In this document: piece by piece, positions 32,740 through 46,375 of the stretch
Numbering within the stretch: the first letter of the stretch is position 1
Layout of the letters: each line of letters opens with the position of its first letter
NCBI GenBank assembly: GCA_012103075.1
Contig: JAAVLQ010000001.1
Span: 2,159,001 to 2,223,000 of the forward strand
DNA from: Brucella cytisi
Lineage (GTDB): Bacteria > Pseudomonadota > Alphaproteobacteria > Rhizobiales > Rhizobiaceae
Length of the DNA: 64,000 nucleotides
Direction of reading: 5' to 3'
Program-made: the position numbers and the translations under genes
The notes under the pieces: generated by a model
Databases searched by the model: none
What the model saw: only the letters and a program-made list of their open reading frames with translations
Told to the model about the DNA's origin: nothing

Positions 32740-33260
32740 TTCGCGACGCTGGACATCCAACAGCGGTCAACGTGCCCGCAAGGATCACCGCGACCGCTCA
32801 TTAGCCCGAACACCTGTCGCTGCAATAGGGTTGGTACTGAAGATCGGGCCGTCATCCGTATTCACGCCATTCAAGGCGTTAGCATAGGCGTGGCGTGTTC
32901 CACGCTACATATATTTTACCTGTAACGAAACAATAGAAAGAACGGCGCAGAGGCCTATCGCTGCATGCGATGAATGTTGCATCTCAACCACTCCGTCCGG
33001 GGTTCTAGGATTAATTTCGGGCCAGTGGATTGAATTTGATGTTTGATACCCGTCCAATATGAATCCCGTTTCAAACGTCAAATTCGAAAAATCCACTAGA
33101 TTCATAAAATTACTGGTGGTCCTTTGCTTCCGGCATTTGGTCAGCGCGCATATCCGAAGGATGTAAATGTCGGAAACAGACCCCTAGTGGACTGTTCGCT
33201 GCGACCGAAAAAGGCGCGGTACGTCCAATTTCAAGACGTCCCTTCACGAAGCCGTGATTC
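32740..33260. other. Intergenic region without a gene
   Basis: About 520 bases. I find no coding frame worth calling. It holds a small dyad GCGTGG-CGTGTT-CCACGC near 32890-32907 and the large inverted repeat at 33.03-33.10 kb. Confidence 0.5.
33026..33101. repeat. Imperfect inverted repeat, about 24-base arms
   Basis: GTGGATTGAATTTGATGTTT pairs with AAACGTCAAATTC and then ATCCAC about 25 bases further on, with one mismatch and a short bulge. TCCACTAG just after the second arm recurs inverted as CTAGTGGA near 33183-33190. Confidence 0.6.
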
Positions 33261-33261
33261 C

Positions 33262-33296
33262 AAAAATAAAAGCCGAAGCGTGAACTTCGGCTTTTG
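33262..33296 (-). terminator. Terminator of marR
   Basis: AAAAGCCGAAG-TTCACG-CTTCGGCTTTT hairpin followed by ATTTTT on the minus strand. Confidence 0.8.
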
Positions 33297-33322
33297 GATA
33301 TCGTAAAGAATGACGAACCCGT

Positions 33323-33760
33323 TCAGTGGGTCTTGTTCATCGAATCCGACATTTTGCGAAGTACGTTGAGCGCAATGCTCAGCTCTTCATCGCTCACGCC
33401 CTCTAGAAGGTCTTCGCGAACGTCACCAGCAAGCTTCACGACCTGTTCAGCCAGAATCTTACCTTCTGCCGTCATCACCACCCGCTTCGCGCGACGGTCG
33501 CCCTGAACCGTCTGACGTTCAATGAACGACTGCCGCTCCAGACCATCGAGCAGGCGCACCATGGTCGCGTTCTCGATCTCCAGCGCTTCAGCCAGTTCCT
33601 TCTGGTAAAGGCCTTCCTGTTCCACCAAGGCAAGCAGGGTGCGCGCTCTGGCCAGCGTCAGGCCACGCTCTTTCACACGCGCGTCGAAGACCGTACGAAG
33701 CCTGCGATTAACCTTCGCCATGGCATCAATCATTTCAGCTTTGAGATCTGCCGTATCCAT
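33323..33760 (-). CDS. MarR-family transcriptional regulator
   Basis: 145 residues, intact. Core winged helix: LTLARARTLLALVEQEG, YQKELAEALEIENATMVRLLDGLERQSFIER, and wing QGDRRAKRVVMTAEGK, the DRR motif of the family. MarR proteins bind small phenolics or respond to oxidation. No target operon is adjacent; a perfect dyad just upstream suggests autoregulation. Confidence 0.85.
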   Translation of the reverse strand: MDTADLKAEMIDAMAKVNRRLRTVFDARVKERGLTLARARTLLALVEQEGLYQKELAEALEIENATMVRLLDGLERQSFIERQTVQGDRRAKRVVMTAEGKILAEQVVKLAGDVREDLLEGVSDEELSIALNVLRKMSDSMNKTH

Positions 33761-33776
33761 GCCAATCGCCTTATAT

Positions 33777-33790
33777 ATTAGTAAACTAAT
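33777..33790. promoter_or_regulatory. Candidate MarR operator
   Basis: ATTAGTAAACTAAT, a dyad with six-base arms ATTAGT and ACTAAT, 17 bases upstream of the marR start. Confidence 0.6.
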
Positions 33791-33921
33791 GATTATGGAT
33801 TTGGATAAATCGCTGGCGAACTATTTTCAAGCAAACTTCCTGAACTCACGCAAGCGTGATGGGATTTGGCGTCAATATGACAGTTCTGCAAACAAATTCA
33901 CTGCGGAGCGGGTGATCTGAA

Positions 33922-33952
33922 AAGAAAAAGCGGGCCGAAGCCCGCTTTCCCA
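33922..33952 (-). terminator. Terminator of the atp operon
   Basis: GAAAGCGGGC-TTCG-GCCCGCTTTTTC on the minus strand, 22 bases after the atpC stop. Confidence 0.8.
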
Positions 33953-33973
33953 AAAACGATAAACTGCCGCCAA

Positions 33974-34381
33974 TCAGGCTGGCATGATCGTTCCCTGCAG
34001 CGTCATCAGCTGATGCAGGAAGATTTCCGCCTTGGTGCGGTGTTCGTTCGACGAAGCATCGTCCAGAGCCCGGCGGGCATGATCGATACGGCGCTGAATA
34101 TCCGCTGGATCGATATCGTCCACATGAGTCGCCGATTCGGCCAGAACGGTGCAGCCCTGCGGAGTAATATCGGCGAAACCGCCAAAGACTACGTAGGAGT
34201 CGGACTTGCCGTCGGTAAGCTTCACCGAAACGACACCCGGCATGATCGTCGTCATCAGCGGCGAATGACCGGCGAGAGCCGTCAGATAGCCTTCGCTACC
34301 CGGAATGACGACTTCCGTCACCTGCGCGGAAAGCAGGAGCCGTTCAGGCGACACGAGTTCGAATTGGAAAGCTTGAGCCAT
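33974..34381 (-). CDS. atpC: F1-ATPase epsilon subunit
   Basis: 135 residues, intact. Ten-strand beta domain (FELVSPERLLLSAQVTEVVI, PGSEGYLTALAGHSPLMTTI) and a two-helix C-terminus with SSNEHRTKAEIFLHQLM. It couples rotor to gamma and inhibits ATP hydrolysis. ATG 34381 (MAQAFQFEL) chosen. Separated from atpD by about 115 bases that hold a dispersed repeat. Confidence 0.93.
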   Translation of the reverse strand: MAQAFQFELVSPERLLLSAQVTEVVIPGSEGYLTALAGHSPLMTTIMPGVVSVKLTDGKSDSYVVFGGFADITPQGCTVLAESATHVDDIDPADIQRRIDHARRALDDASSNEHRTKAEIFLHQLMTLQGTIMPA

Positions 34382-34402
34382 GGTTCTCACTTGAATTCAA
34401 AA

Positions 34403-34443
34403 GCATGAGCCGAAAACGGTTTCCGGAAAAGATCATGCTTAAA
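34403..34443. repeat. Rhizobiales-type palindromic repeat inside the atp operon
   Basis: GCATGATCTTTTCCGGAAAC with CGTTTTCGGCTCATGC on the minus strand, between atpD and atpC. A stem here could modulate atpC expression. Confidence 0.65.
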
Positions 34444-34497
34444 CAAAATGATTGGCTTTCACGGCGGGCCTTGCGGCCCACCGGGAAATTCAATTCA

Positions 34498-36949
<2,452 letters not shown>

Positions 36950-36970
36950 CCGTTCATCCCGTCACAAAAT

Positions 36971-39060
<2,090 letters not shown>

Positions 39061-39350
39061 GAACAACCTGCTCTCTACGTTGAAACCATCCTTTTGGGGC
39101 CCAATCTTGTTCAGGACGCCAAACCGATGATTTTATTGAGTGTTTCCGGAAAACCACTGACGCGCGAGCACGTCAACACCGAAATGTGATTGCCGTCTAG
39201 CATAGACGAACAGGACTCGCAACACGCAGATCCGGCACTTTTGTGTAAGATTTGCCGCCTTTCGCGGTCAAAAAGTCGCATCCACCGCAGCGACGCTATC
39301 TTCCCTTGCGCAGCCTGCACGTCAGAAGTGCCGAACAGAGCTCTTTCCGA
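39061..39350. other. Intergenic region, atp operon promoter
   Basis: About 290 bases between atpH and the membrane-protein gene on the same strand. Nothing coding. It must hold the atp promoter. Confidence 0.45.
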
Positions 39351-39763
39351 TCAGGAAATGAAGCCGAAAGCGTAGAGCAGCGGACCTGCTGCAAGCACGA
39401 ACTCCACCAGCGCTGCGAGACCGCCATAGAAGCGTCCGCCGCTCGGTCCCCCCTTGCGCCCACCCGCATCCGACATCATCGAAATGAAGCGTCCGAACAG
39501 CGCAAATCCCCAGACGGAACCCAGCACAACCCAGAGGAATGGCTGCGCGAAAACGAGGCATCCGATCCCCACGCCGAGATAGGGTCCAGCGAGCGTCGCG
39601 CGGATGGAACCGTAACCTTCGGGACGGCCATTGATCGGCTGGAGCCGTAACAGCTTCATCGTTATGCCGGGCGCAAAAGCATGACAAGACCAGCAAGCGC
39701 CGTCACGGTGGCAGAGCCCCGGGCAAGCCATTCTCCGGTGGTGGTGGGAAGATAGAATTCCAT
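39351..39763 (-). CDS. Small inner-membrane protein (one frameshift)
   Basis: About 137 residues with four hydrophobic helices. N-terminus MEFYLPTTTGEWLARGSATV, then GYGSIRATLAGPYLGVGIGC and GFALFGRFISMMSDAGG. The overall pattern resembles DUF4345-type proteins; that assignment is tentative. The frame breaks near 39666-39671, where MLLRPGITMKLLRLQ is expected; the CCGG there is probably a damaged CCTGG or CCGGG. No function can be given. Confidence 0.65.
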
Positions 39764-39914
39764 CGCGATCGCCCTCAATCTGAACATTACACGGCTATAA
39801 ACCAGTTTTGCGTAAACGAAAACTGATCGCGCCATCTGAACACAACCGGCATTCAGGCATATCCGAGCGATTCCAACAAAATTACCAAGCCATTCAGGGG
39901 CATGGAACGAACCA

Positions 39915-40307
39915 TCAGCGCGGCAGAGAACCGCGCATCGCAATGATCCGAGCCAGAACCGACCGGATGAAAAGGATGGCTATCGCACCGATCACCCAAA
40001 TGACCTAAAGCGCCGGAACAAGCAAACTATGCAGCAATCCGATCCCGGAACCTGCTACCTGATCGAGCTTGAACACATCCAGCAGCGCCGTCGCTTCTTT
40101 GCCGATCAAGCTTTTTCCAGTCTCGGCCAAAGCCGGTCCATTGCCACCGATCCAGACAATCACGGCATCCGAGATGTAGTAGGCAAACCACATCAACAAT
40201 GTCCAGACTACCAGTCCGACAAGGGCAACCAGCCAGAAACCGGGGCCATTATTCGCTGAAGGTCGCGTTCGATGAGCAGGGGTAGAACCTTTGAGACCAG
40301 TCTGCAT
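39915..40307 (-). CDS. Hypothetical membrane protein with an in-frame TAG
   Basis: Raw frame of 100 residues with a hydrophobic helix (FWLVALVGLVVWTLLMWFAYYISDAVI) and amphipathic LLDVFKLDQVAGSGIGLLHS. It stops at TAG (40005-40007) after LLVPAL. The same frame then continues for 29 codons with VIWVIGAIAILFIRSVLARI, a clear membrane helix, before TGA at 39915. A Trp codon TGG read or mutated to TAG explains this best. Family unknown. Confidence 0.6.
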
Positions 40308-40366
40308 CCTCTAGCCACTAGAGAAGCAAGCCATCTTTTTACGCCTGCTTCGATAGCAATACGGCC

Positions 40367-42587
40367 CTACAAGAAGCTTTGCGGATCAATATCCACCTGA
40401 ACCCTTATCGAGCCTTTTTCCTTCGGCCCGGCGGCGAGCAAGACGCGGATAAATCCTTGAATGTCGGCGCGTTTGGTCCCGTGCACCAGAATGCGGAAAC
40501 GGTGTCTTCCCCGCACGAGCGCAAGCGGTGCCTCAGCAGGCCCGAGCACGGAGATCTCCGGGGATGAGGGCGCCGCACGGCGAAGCGCACGCGCATGATT
40601 TTCGGCATCGGGCCGGTTGTCCGCGGAGATAATCAACGCGGCGAGCCGCCCGAAAGGCGGCAAAGTACTGCGTTCGCGCTCCTCAATTTCACGGGCGTAG
40701 AATGCGTCTGCGTCGCTGCTGACGATTGCCCGCATCACCGGATGATCCGGCTGGTAGGTCTGGATCAGTCCGAGGCTCTTGCGACCAGTTCGACCGGCAC
40801 GTCCGGTCACCTGATTGAGAAGCTGGAAGGTGCGCTCAGCCGCGCGGGGATCGCCATTGGCAAGCCCCAGATCGGCGTCCACGACACCCACCAATGTCAT
40901 GTTGGGAAAGTTGTGCCCCTTGGCAACAAGCTGCGTGCCGATCACGATATCCGCCTCGCCTTTTGCGATAGCATCGAGTTCTAGCCGCAGCCGCTTAACG
41001 CCGCCTGCCATATCAGACGAAAGAACTATGATTCGCGCTTCGCTGAACGTTGCCGCCACTTCTTCCGCAATGCGCTCCACACCCGGACCGCAGGCGACCA
41101 GATGATCCAGCGTGCCGCATTCGGGACAAGCCTCCGGCACCGGCTCATGATAGCCGCACTGATGACACATCAGCTGCCCGCGAAAACGATGTTCCACGAG
41201 CCAGCTTGAACATTGCGGACATTGGAAGCGGTGGCCGCAGACCCGGCACAGGGTCAAAGGCGCGTAACCGCGCCGGTTGAGGAACAAAAGCGCCTGCTCT
41301 CCGCGTTCCACCGTCTTGCCGACAGCTTCGGTCAGTGCGAGCGACAAAAACCGGCCCGGCGGTGGCGGAGAACGCCGCATGTCGATGGTCTTCAGATCGG
41401 GCAGCGCGGCTTCCGCATAACGACCATAAAGCTTGATTCGCTTGTAGCGCCCCTGCTCCGCATTGACCTGACTCTCGACGGATGGCGTGGCCGATGCCAG
41501 CACCACCGGAAAGCCGCTGATATGGCCGCGCACCACCGCCATGTCGCGCGCATTGTAGAAGACCCGGTCTTCCTGTTTGTAAGCCGGATCATGTTCTTCA
41601 TCGACAACGATCAGCCCCAGTTCCTTGAAGGGCAGAAAGAGCGCCGACCGCGCCCCTGCCACCACCCGCACCGTACCCTCGGCAATCTGCCGCCAGACGC
41701 GCTCCCGGGTGCGGGGGCAAGGTCGGAATGCCATTCGGCAGGCTTTGCCCCAAAACGATCGTGGAACCGGTCGAGAAACTGTTGTGTCAGCGCGATCTCA
41801 GGCAGGAGAATCAGCACCTGCTTGCCTTGCTCGATCGCCTTGGCAACGGCTTCGAAATAAACCTCGGTCTTGCCCGATCCGGTCACGCCATCGAGCAGTG
41901 AAACCGAAAAACAATCGGCTTCGACAGCTTCCGACAGCATTTCAGCCGCCGCCTGCTGGTCTTCCGAAAGCGTGGCCCGTGCATAGTCGATATCGGGTTT
42001 TGCCACCACGGCTGGCGGCGGCAGCATGACTTCCTCGAAAACACCTTGCGTCTTCAACCCTTCCACGACCGTCATGGAGACACCCGCCGCATGGGCAAGG
42101 CCGGATCTGGTCCATGCAAGCCCGTCGCGGGCAAGCTCCATCACCCGCGACCTCGCTTCGGTCATACGCTCCGGTTCACCGCCGGAATAGCGAAGACCCG
42201 GCACCGATGGTTCGGGATCAAATGCAGCTGGCACACGCAGGACCATGCGCGCCACCATGCCCGGCGGCGAAAGCGTGTAGTCAGCTGCCCAGCGCATGAA
42301 GCGCAGCATGTCGGCTCCCACCGGCGGGCAGTCGAAAACTTCGGAAATCGCCCGCAACTTTCTGGCGTCAACGGCGTCGGTTTCCCCTCACAGACGATCC
42401 CCGCCACCTCACGAGGTCCGAGCGGCACGCGCACGATCGATCCGGGCTGGACGTTCATCCCTTCCGGAACCATATATGAATAAGGCCGCTCCGCGGGCAT
42501 GGGCACGAGCACGGGAACGACCCGTGGTGCGAGTTCCGGAAACAGACCAGAAATGGGGTTTGCAATATCGTGCGAATCTTTCGACAT
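40367..42587 (-). CDS. priA: Primosomal protein N' (replication restart helicase; two frameshifts)
   Basis: DNA helicase that reloads the replisome at stalled forks. DNA-binding N-terminus (VVPVLVPMPAERPYSYMVPEG), Walker A LLDGVTGSGKTEVY, DEEHD, zinc-binding Cys pairs in LCRVCGHRFQCPQC, MCHQCGYHEPVPEACPECG, and motif VI QVTGRAGRTGRKSLG. Frames break near 42359-42361 (AAA for AAAA; TPEKLRAISEVF) and 41713-41717 (CCCCC for CCCCCC; SDLAPRTRERVW). Rejoined length is about 740. Transcribed alone. Confidence 0.93.
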
Positions 42588-42696
42588 GATCGCGTGACCT
42601 TGGCGCGGCTTTGCGCTAAAGAAAAGCCACCTTCCGGGAATTAAATGGTTTTAAATTCCTCAAATCCACCCGCGCTCATTATGGAGGAACGCTGTT

Positions 42697-43350
42697 ATGA
42701 AGTTTTTCGTGGACACTGCGGACGTCAAGGAAATCCGCGAGCTCAACGACCTTGGGCTGGTCGATGGCGTGACCACCAACCCGTCCCTCATCCTGAAGTC
42801 GGGTCGTGACATTATCGAAGTGACCAAGGAAATCTGCAACATCGTCAAGGGCCCGGTTTCTGCCGAGGTTGCCGCGACCGAATATGAGCAGATGATGAAG
42901 GAAGCAGCCGTCATTGCCAAGATCGCTGACAATATCTGCATCAAGCTACCTGTAACCCTCGACGGACTGAAAGCCTGTAAGGCTCTGTCTTCTGATGGTC
43001 ACAAGGTCAACATGACGCTCTGCTTCTCGGCCAATCAGGCACTTCTGGCAGCCAAGGCCGGCGCGACCTTCATTTCGCCGTTCATTGGCCGTCTCGACGA
43101 TACCGGCATCAACGGCATGGAGCTGATTGCCGAAATCCGCACGATTTACGACAATTACGATTACCGCACCGAAATTCTTGCCGCTTCGGTTCGCACCGTC
43201 AATCATGTCAAGGAAGCAGCTCTCATCGGCGCCGATGTCGTGACCGCGCCTCCGGCAACGCTCAAGGCACTGGTCAAGCATCCGCTGACCGACAAGGGCC
43301 TCGAAACCTTCCTTGCTGATTGGGCGAAGACCGGTCAGAAGATCGCCTGA
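42697..43350 (+). CDS. tal: Transaldolase (short TalC/FSA type)
   Basis: 217 residues, intact, Schiff-base aldolase of the pentose phosphate pathway. [32 protein letters not shown] is the family signature; the catalytic Lys is in NICIKLPVT, and [13 protein letters not shown] and [10 protein letters not shown] complete the barrel. It could act as fructose-6-phosphate aldolase instead; length alone does not decide. ATG follows GGAGGAAC. Ends in a hairpin terminator. Divergent from priA. Confidence 0.9.
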   Translation: MKFFVDTADVKEIRELNDLGLVDGVTTNPSLILKSGRDIIEVTKEICNIVKGPVSAEVAATEYEQMMKEAAVIAKIADNICIKLPVTLDGLKACKALSSDGHKVNMTLCFSANQALLAAKAGATFISPFIGRLDDTGINGMELIAEIRTIYDNYDYRTEILAASVRTVNHVKEAALIGADVVTAPPATLKALVKHPLTDKGLETFLADWAKTGQKIA

Positions 43351-43365
43351 TCGACGATTTTCAGA

Positions 43366-43401
43366 GACATGAAAAGGCGGGCCATCGGCTCGCCTTTTTA
43401 T
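43366..43401 (+). terminator. Terminator of tal
   Basis: AAAAGGCGGGCC-ATC-GGCTCGCCTTTTTA right after the tal stop. The other strand may serve the convergent ATPase gene, whose stop overlaps it. Confidence 0.75.
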
Positions 43402-44489
43402 TCCAGTACCGTTTCCCCGTCCTGCTTGCTCACCCGGATCGGTCTTGCGCCGCAATGTTCGGCAATCGCGCTGGCGAGCGCGGCTGAATGAGTCACCACC
43501 CATATCTGGCTGCGTTCAGATGCCTGCGCGATCATGCGGGCAAGTGACGGGATCATATCGGGATGCAGGCTCGTCTCCGGCTCATTGAGCGCGATCAGTG
43601 GCGGCAGGCGATAGGAGAGCAATGCACCCGCCAGAGCCAGCAGGCGAACCTGTCCATCGGACAGTTCTCCGGGGCGAAACGTTCGCGGCGGGAAAGCCGG
43701 GAAATTCAGGCCAAAAGTCGCCGTTTCTTCCGGATAGGGAATGACCAGCTTGGCCCCCAGCGCGTCGGCAACCAGACGATCAAGGTCGACCGTATCCTGC
43801 CGGATATGGGCAAGCGTGGCAAAGACGGAGGCAAGATTGCCACCGTCCTCGTCCAGCATCGCAGCGGTTGCGGCTATGGACGGCTGACGCACTGGCGCAT
43901 CACGGTCGCTTCGAAAACCGTGGTAAAAGCGCCAGCCACGTATCTGCGCGGAAAGATCGCCTATCTCTGGATAATGACCGGATTGCCCAAGCACTGCCAA
44001 CCCGCTTTCCGAAGTCAGCAGGCGTGCCGGGTGCTCCATGCGCCGCCCTTTCCCGTCCAGCGCGAAAACCGCAGGTCCGCGCCGATCCATCAGATCCACG
44101 GGGCGACGACCGGTATCGAGATTGAGCTGTTCTTCCTTGATCTGCGGCTCGAAGGGAAAGGCGCCGGAAACCGGCGGCGGCAGACCTGCCTCGACACGAT
44201 AGGAAAGACGCGAGGCGAGCCGCTCGTCTTCAAAATCCGCTTCCAGAATGATGCGCGCCGATTCGTGCTTACGGCGATTGCCGCTCCACATGGCCGATTG
44301 CATCCCGCCTTCGCGTACCACTTCAGTAGAGAGATTGCCCTCCGCCGCCGCCTTCACCAGTTGCAACGCCCGATAGAGGTTAGATTTTCCGGCACCGTTC
44401 TCGCCAACGAAAACCGTCACCTGTCCGAGATCAAACCGGACGGAACGCAGCGACCGATAGCCTTTGGCAGAAAACGAAACGAGACGCAT
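43398..44489 (-). CDS. AAA ATPase of the RecF/SMC-like class
   Basis: 363 residues, intact. MRLVSFSAKGYRSLRSVRFD then Walker A FVGENGAGKSNLYRAL, a middle domain, LSDGQVRLLALAGALLSYRL as ABC-like signature and LIALNEPETSLHPDMIPSLARMI as Walker B with catalytic Glu. This is the overcoming-lysogenization-defect/RecF-like stand-alone ATPase type, often linked to DNA repair or phage defence. No nuclease gene is adjacent, so no defence system is claimed. ATG 44489 is chosen from the conserved N-terminus. Confidence 0.8.
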   Translation of the reverse strand: MRLVSFSAKGYRSLRSVRFDLGQVTVFVGENGAGKSNLYRALQLVKAAAEGNLSTEVVREGGMQSAMWSGNRRKHESARIILEADFEDERLASRLSYRVEAGLPPPVSGAFPFEPQIKEEQLNLDTGRRPVDLMDRRGPAVFALDGKGRRMEHPARLLTSESGLAVLGQSGHYPEIGDLSAQIRGWRFYHGFRSDRDAPVRQPSIAATAAMLDEDGGNLASVFATLAHIRQDTVDLDRLVADALGAKLVIPYPEETATFGLNFPAFPPRTFRPGELSDGQVRLLALAGALLSYRLPPLIALNEPETSLHPDMIPSLARMIAQASERSQIWVVTHSAALASAIAEHCGARPIRVSKQDGETVLE

Positions 44490-44513
44490 GGTTTGATCGG
44501 GCCCCTGCAAATG

Positions 44514-44546
44514 AAAAGGCGGTGTGAAACACACACCGCCTTTATA
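44514..44546 (-). terminator. Terminator of the MBL-fold gene
   Basis: AAAGGCGGTGTG-TGTTT-CACACCGCCTTTT on the minus strand, between the MBL-fold gene and the ATPase. Confidence 0.7.
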
Positions 44547-44566
44547 GCCTCCCTGTCAATTTGAGA

Positions 44567-44676
44567 CTAGAGCATTTCCAGTTTAAATTTAATCGTTGGA
44601 AATACTCTATCTTTTTTTTGTTTTACGCATTATCCTACGCAAAACCGCTTCGCACTTTTGCTGGAAATTCTCCAGC
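44567..44676. repeat. Two adjacent Rhizobiales-type repeats
   Basis: AGAGCATTTCCAG and GGAAATACTCT form a hairpin at 44569-44608. Then TTTTACGCATTATCCTACGC and AAAACCGCTTCGCACTTTTG (44621-44675) match the copies at 21.5 and 59.0 kb almost base for base. Confidence 0.75.
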
Positions 44677-45573
44677 TTATTCCCACTTCATCTCGCCCTT
44701 GATGACCTTTGCACCGAGTTCCAGACTGCTTTCACCGCCAAGATCAGGATAACGCTTCTTCATTGCTGCGATCAGTTCGCTGCTATCCTTGGCTTTCGCC
44801 GCTTCCTCGTCGAAGGCCGCGATATAATCACGGGTGAATTTGACCGCCGAAACATCCGTCGCCGAACCGGGCTTCATATGCGCCGGAACAACCACTTCAG
44901 GATTGCGTGCAGCAATCGTATCGAGATTTCTGATCCGGGCCTCACGCTGGGCAAGATCGGGCGTATCGGCAAGCCAGATATGCTCGCCTGCCGTTATCAG
45001 AACACCGCCAAACACCGCCTTCAATGAAGGCACCCAGAGATAACGCCTGTTCGTCATGCCTTCGGCGGGAACGATTTCAATCTCATTGCCCTCAAGCTCC
45101 AGCGCCTTCACATCGGAAGCTTCGGGAATAACGACATCCGACAGTTTCTGCGGGCCATTGTCCTTGAGTTGCGGACCCCAGACCTTCAGTTTCGCCTCGA
45201 TATTGCCCTTGATCGCATCGACAGTTTCAGGGGCTGCGATGATGCGCGCATCAGGAAAGGCGGCCTTGATCGGGCCAAGGCTGAAATAATAATCCGGATC
45301 GCTCTGGCTCACATAGATCATGGTCAGCTTCTTGCCCGTTTCCTTGATCTTCTCGGCAACCGCCTTGCCGTCCGAAAGCGTGAAGCCGCCATCGAGCAGG
45401 ATGGCTTCCTTGTCTCCGGTCAGAAGGACAGGCGTACGATTGAAGCCATTCTCATCCGCTTGGAAGTATTGCCATTGCAACGGCGCTGTCTTTTCCTGTG
45501 CCATCGCAGGACCGGCAACCGCCAGCCCCGCCAAAATCGCGAGACTGCCCATCGTCGTGGAAAACCGCTTCAT
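44677..45573 (-). CDS. Secreted metallo-beta-lactamase-fold protein with altered metal site
   Basis: 298 residues. Signal peptide MKRFSTTMGSLAILAGLAVAGPAMA, then the MBL fold: TPVLLTGDKEAILLDGGFTL, MIYVSQSDPDYYFSLGPIKAAFPDARIIA, VFGGVLITAGEHIWLADTP and PEVVVPAHMKPG. In true MBL enzymes the second motif is HxHxDH; here it reads QSDPDY, so the His ligands are replaced by Gln, Asp and Tyr (residues 90-95). It may be a non-hydrolytic or differently metallated relative. Intact frame. ATG 45573 is set by the signal peptide. Confidence 0.82.
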   Translation of the reverse strand: MKRFSTTMGSLAILAGLAVAGPAMAQEKTAPLQWQYFQADENGFNRTPVLLTGDKEAILLDGGFTLSDGKAVAEKIKETGKKLTMIYVSQSDPDYYFSLGPIKAAFPDARIIAAPETVDAIKGNIEAKLKVWGPQLKDNGPQKLSDVVIPEASDVKALELEGNEIEIVPAEGMTNRRYLWVPSLKAVFGGVLITAGEHIWLADTPDLAQREARIRNLDTIAARNPEVVVPAHMKPGSATDVSAVKFTRDYIAAFDEEAAKAKDSSELIAAMKKRYPDLGGESSLELGAKVIKGEMKWE

Positions 45574-45738
45574 CCAACTACTCCTGTAAAACTGGTTTGA
45601 ACCAGCGGACGCATCATGCGCCCGCAGAAGCATTCAGGTTGCCAATCACTTCATGAAAAACAAGAAGACACATAAATGTTGGCAAGGCACAGCAATGTTA
45701 CCCTTCTGAATTTACTGCAATTTTTCTAGTATCTAAAA

Positions 45739-45772
45739 CAAAAAAGCGGCACCTTGCGGCACCGCTTTTCGA
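45739..45772 (-). terminator. Terminator of the leuS-lptE operon
   Basis: AAAAGCGGTGCCGCAAGGTG with CCGCTTTTTT, followed by TTTTGTTTTAG on the minus strand, shortly after the lptE stop. Confidence 0.8.
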
Positions 45773-45790
45773 TGTCAGGTCGAAGCCCGA

Positions 45791-46375
45791 TCAGAGCTTC
45801 GACAATTTCTGCGCCAGAGCGAGGAACACCTGTTCGGCAAGTTCTTCGGCAGCGCGCTTGCGCGCATCGCGTTCAGCGCGAAGGTTTGCGAACTCCTGAC
45901 GCGGACGGTCGAAGGAAGCGCCAACCGTGCGGGTGCCTGCGGCAAGCGGCTTGCCGTCCTTGTCACGCAACACGAAGTTCGACGTTGCCTTGACGATACC
46001 AGCCGATGGACGGCCTGTACGGTCGGTCTGATCGCCAATATCCACACTCACCGCGGAGATCGTATTGCTGCTCAGGCCAAGACCAAGCCGATAGGTCGGG
46101 TTGGCCGGTTCACCGGCACCACCGCCAAGCAGGAAGATCAGGCGATTGCGGACCTGCTGCTGAAAACACATCGCCGGCCGGATCGATGGCCACCGAAGCA
46201 AGCTTGGTGCGCATGTCCGGCGTCACGCTGCCGCCTATGGTTCCACCGGCCCCAGCGCCGGAAGAGTAAAAGCGGCTGCACGGTGCATCCAGCCATCAGA
46301 ACCGCGGCCCCGAGTGCGAAAAAACGCAACCCGGAAGGCTTTGATTGCGGAGAAAAAGCGGTCAGGCAACGACAT
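45791..46375 (-). CDS. lptE: LPS-assembly lipoprotein LptE (three one-base insertions)
   Basis: Outer-membrane lipoprotein plugging LptD. Start ATG 46375 ([14 protein letters not shown]) overlaps the leuS stop by 14 bases. Each of three T runs carries one extra base, near 46319-46324, 46268-46271 and 46163-46166. Corrected, the chain reads [21 protein letters not shown] (lipobox around MAGC), then [21 protein letters not shown], and [20 protein letters not shown]. The net +3 keeps both ends in frame. Rejoined length about 193. The leuS-lptE order, often followed by holA, is standard. Confidence 0.8.

Noticed and set aside
43398-44489. Anti-phage defence system built on the AAA ATPase
   Set aside because: OLD/RecF-like ATPases occur in defence loci, but no TOPRIM or nuclease partner is next to it. 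Its neighbours are transaldolase and an MBL-fold protein.
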